From NCBI GenBank assembly GCA_020052215.1, contig JAGVPN010000465.1:1-7219 (forward strand): a stretch of DNA of 7,219 bases. The letters run 5' to 3'. Shown piece after piece: positions 6,453-7,219 of this stretch; the stretch's first letter is position 1, and every line of letters starts with the position of its first letter. Made by a program: the position numbers and the translations under genes. The notes under the pieces were generated by a model. That model worked only from the letters and a program-made list of their open reading frames with translations. It had not been told where the DNA came from and did not search any database. The DNA comes from Syntrophobacterales bacterium. Its GTDB lineage: Bacteria > Desulfobacterota > Desulfobaccia > Desulfobaccales > 0-14-0-80-60-11.

Positions 6453-6481
6453 TTGACGGTCAAGGCGGCGGAGATTATAGT
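6453..6481 (+). promoter_or_regulatory. Sigma70-type promoter of the lipoprotein gene
   Basis: TTGACG (6453-6458) and TATAGT (6476-6481) each match the consensus at five of six positions and are separated by exactly 17 nt. Transcription would start near 6488, giving a leader of about 27 nt before the ATG at 6515. This excludes the in-frame ATG at 6449, which lies upstream of the promoter. Confidence 0.7.
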
Positions 6482-6514
6482 GGGATTAGCGCGAATTGGG
6501 GCGGGGAAAAATTC

Positions 6515-6913
6515 ATGGCTTGGGCATACCTGATAGTGGCACTGGGGATCTTGACGGCGGGCTGCGGCGAGCAGATTATGTATCAGCGCTTCGACAGAAG
6601 CATGTGGTCCAACTACTCCCACATGAATGAATTGAAGACGGGGATGAGCAAGGCGGAAGTGCTGGGTATCATGGGACCGCCAGGGATCAAGGAATCCGGG
6701 GATTATCGCGGCGGCCACTACACCATCTTTTTCTACCTGACCCACAGCATGGACTTCGACGAGAGCAACACCGTCCGGAACGGCTACACCCCCCTGGTAT
6801 TCAAAAGCGACCGCTTGATCGGCATCGGCAAACGGGATTACCGTCAGGCGGTGGACCGCCCGGAAGCAGGGGGGGTTCCCGCGGGCAGCCTGCCCTGGAG
6901 TCGAACCCAATGA
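6515..6913 (+). CDS. Lipoprotein with BamE/SmpA-like domain (DUF3192-like)
   Basis: 132 residues. A short lipoprotein signal peptide, MAWAYLIVALGILTAGC, has lipobox L-T-A-G-C with the lipidated cysteine at C17 and Gly at +2, so outer-membrane sorting is expected. The mature part has HMNELKTGMSKAEVLGIMGP (37-56), the helix signature of BamE/SmpA-OmlA folds, then beta-strand-like segments HYTIFFYLTH (69-78) and YTPLVFKSDRLIGIGKRDYR (91-110). The last 20 residues are Gly/Pro-rich and probably disordered. The start is preceded by GGGGA about 8-9 nt away and lies just behind a strong promoter; a longer version from 6449 would bury the signal peptide. The role is unknown; the fold suggests an envelope scaffold. 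It is transcribed divergently from rpmE and appears to be a single-gene unit. Confidence 0.85.
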   Translation: MAWAYLIVALGILTAGCGEQIMYQRFDRSMWSNYSHMNELKTGMSKAEVLGIMGPPGIKESGDYRGGHYTIFFYLTHSMDFDESNTVRNGYTPLVFKSDRLIGIGKRDYRQAVDRPEAGGVPAGSLPWSRTQ

Positions 6914-7033
6914 CCTGGGGCGGAAAACCCGGCAGTTACGACCGCGTCTAAACGTAGGCCCCCTATAACCCGGCCTGATCCGTCCAGGGTGGAATCGGCC
7001 CCCATTTCGACTGAGGCTTTACCGTAAACCCCC

Positions 7034-7061
7034 AAATCCCCCTTTGCTAAAGGGGGACTTT
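7034..7061. repeat. C/G-rich palindrome, possible terminator or dispersed repeat
   Basis: TCCCCCTTT (7037-7045), loop GCT, AAAGGGGGA (7049-7057): nine perfect pairs, with further A-T pairs outside one mismatch. AATCCCCCTTT...AAAGGGGGA palindromes occur as dispersed intergenic repeats in several phyla. It lies 120 nt after the lipoprotein stop and could end that transcript, but no long T run follows. Confidence 0.6.
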
Positions 7062-7067
7062 AGTACC

Positions 7068-7095
7068 GTTTTCGGTTTTCAGTTTTCGGTTTTCG
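7068..7095. repeat. 7-nt repeat tract, four units
   Basis: GTTTTCG, GTTTTCA, GTTTTCG, GTTTTCG on the plus strand. It matches the tract at 4899-4926 in unit, copy number and orientation, with a single differing unit in each. It starts 7 nt after the C/G-rich palindrome. Confidence 0.85.
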
Positions 7096-7120
7096 GTTAA
7101 AAGACTTTTAATTATCCATA

Positions 7121-7219
7121 AGAGCCTCTTGCAAAATTCAATAAACTGCCGGTTGTTATAAGGCAACGGCAAGGTAATGGGAGTCTTAAGTCAATGAAAC
7201 CCTGCCTTTCTGTCCTCTT
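7121..7219 (+). mobile_element. Possible left end of an insertion sequence (truncated by window)
   Basis: AAGAGCCTCTTGCAAAATTC resembles terminal repeats of IS5-like elements that contain TTGCAAAA. It is followed by a bulged stem (GCCGGTTG 7148-7155 with CAACGGC 7164-7170) and then an ATG at 7194 opening MKPCLSVL, with GGGAG about 10 nt before it. The spacing from terminus to start codon fits an IS, but the other end and the transposase are outside the window. Confidence 0.3.

Larger units (their letters stand above)
6914..7219. other. Right-hand region without a complete gene
   Basis: After the lipoprotein stop I see no supported complete coding region. 6914-7030 shows no recognisable structure. 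It is followed by the palindrome at 7034-7061, the heptamer tract at 7068-7095, and from about 7121 a sequence that may be the end of an insertion sequence. Confidence 0.55.

Noticed and set aside
6317..6910. 197-codon minus-strand frame opposite the second lipoprotein
   Set aside because: It covers a promoter and a lipoprotein gene with clear signal peptide and fold motifs; its own sequence shows no recognisable domain.

Overview
The window looks like a chromosomal segment of a GC-rich Gram-negative bacterium. There are two diderm-type lipoproteins with BamE-like domains, a periplasmic murein hydrolase, and an rpmE-DUF1385 gene pair of the kind common in Desulfobacterota and other former Deltaproteobacteria. 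Gene content and the style of the small repeats suggest Desulfobacterota, but no marker here fixes the lineage.

Layout, left to right. The last 21 codons of an unrecognised gene (1-66) are followed by a head-to-head pair of 7-nt repeat tracts (74-160). A plus-strand cluster of three closely spaced genes comes next: a metallo-beta-lactamase-fold hydrolase (191-946), a small BamE/DUF3862-like lipoprotein (983-1279) and an AAA ATPase with an N-terminal winged-helix-like segment (1307-2635). These face four minus-strand genes. In their own reading order those are rpmE (6181-5951), a DUF1385 membrane protein (5954-4959), a DUF72/YecE-family protein (about 4971-4045) and a cell-wall hydrolase that fuses a degraded lytic-transglycosylase domain to an M23 peptidase domain (3974-2667). 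A leader region with small palindromes separates rpmE from a second BamE-like lipoprotein on the plus strand (6515-6913), which has a very good sigma70-type promoter. The right end (6914-7219) has no complete gene. It holds a C/G-rich palindrome, another heptamer tract, and a sequence that may be the edge of an insertion sequence.

No defence island, CRISPR array, tRNA or rRNA was seen. The most unusual signals are: (1) a recurrent 7-nt repeat (GTTTTCG-like, four units per tract) at several gene boundaries, in one case translated into the N-terminus of the DUF72 protein next to a run of nine C; (2) the SLT-M23 fusion, whose transglycosylase half keeps the domain outline and a candidate catalytic Glu but has lost the usual AYN-type motif; (3) repeat-derived sequence at the DUF1385 C-terminus, exactly where many relatives continue into prfA-prmC; and (4) a conserved but functionally unassigned AAA ATPase placed behind an outer-membrane-type lipoprotein.
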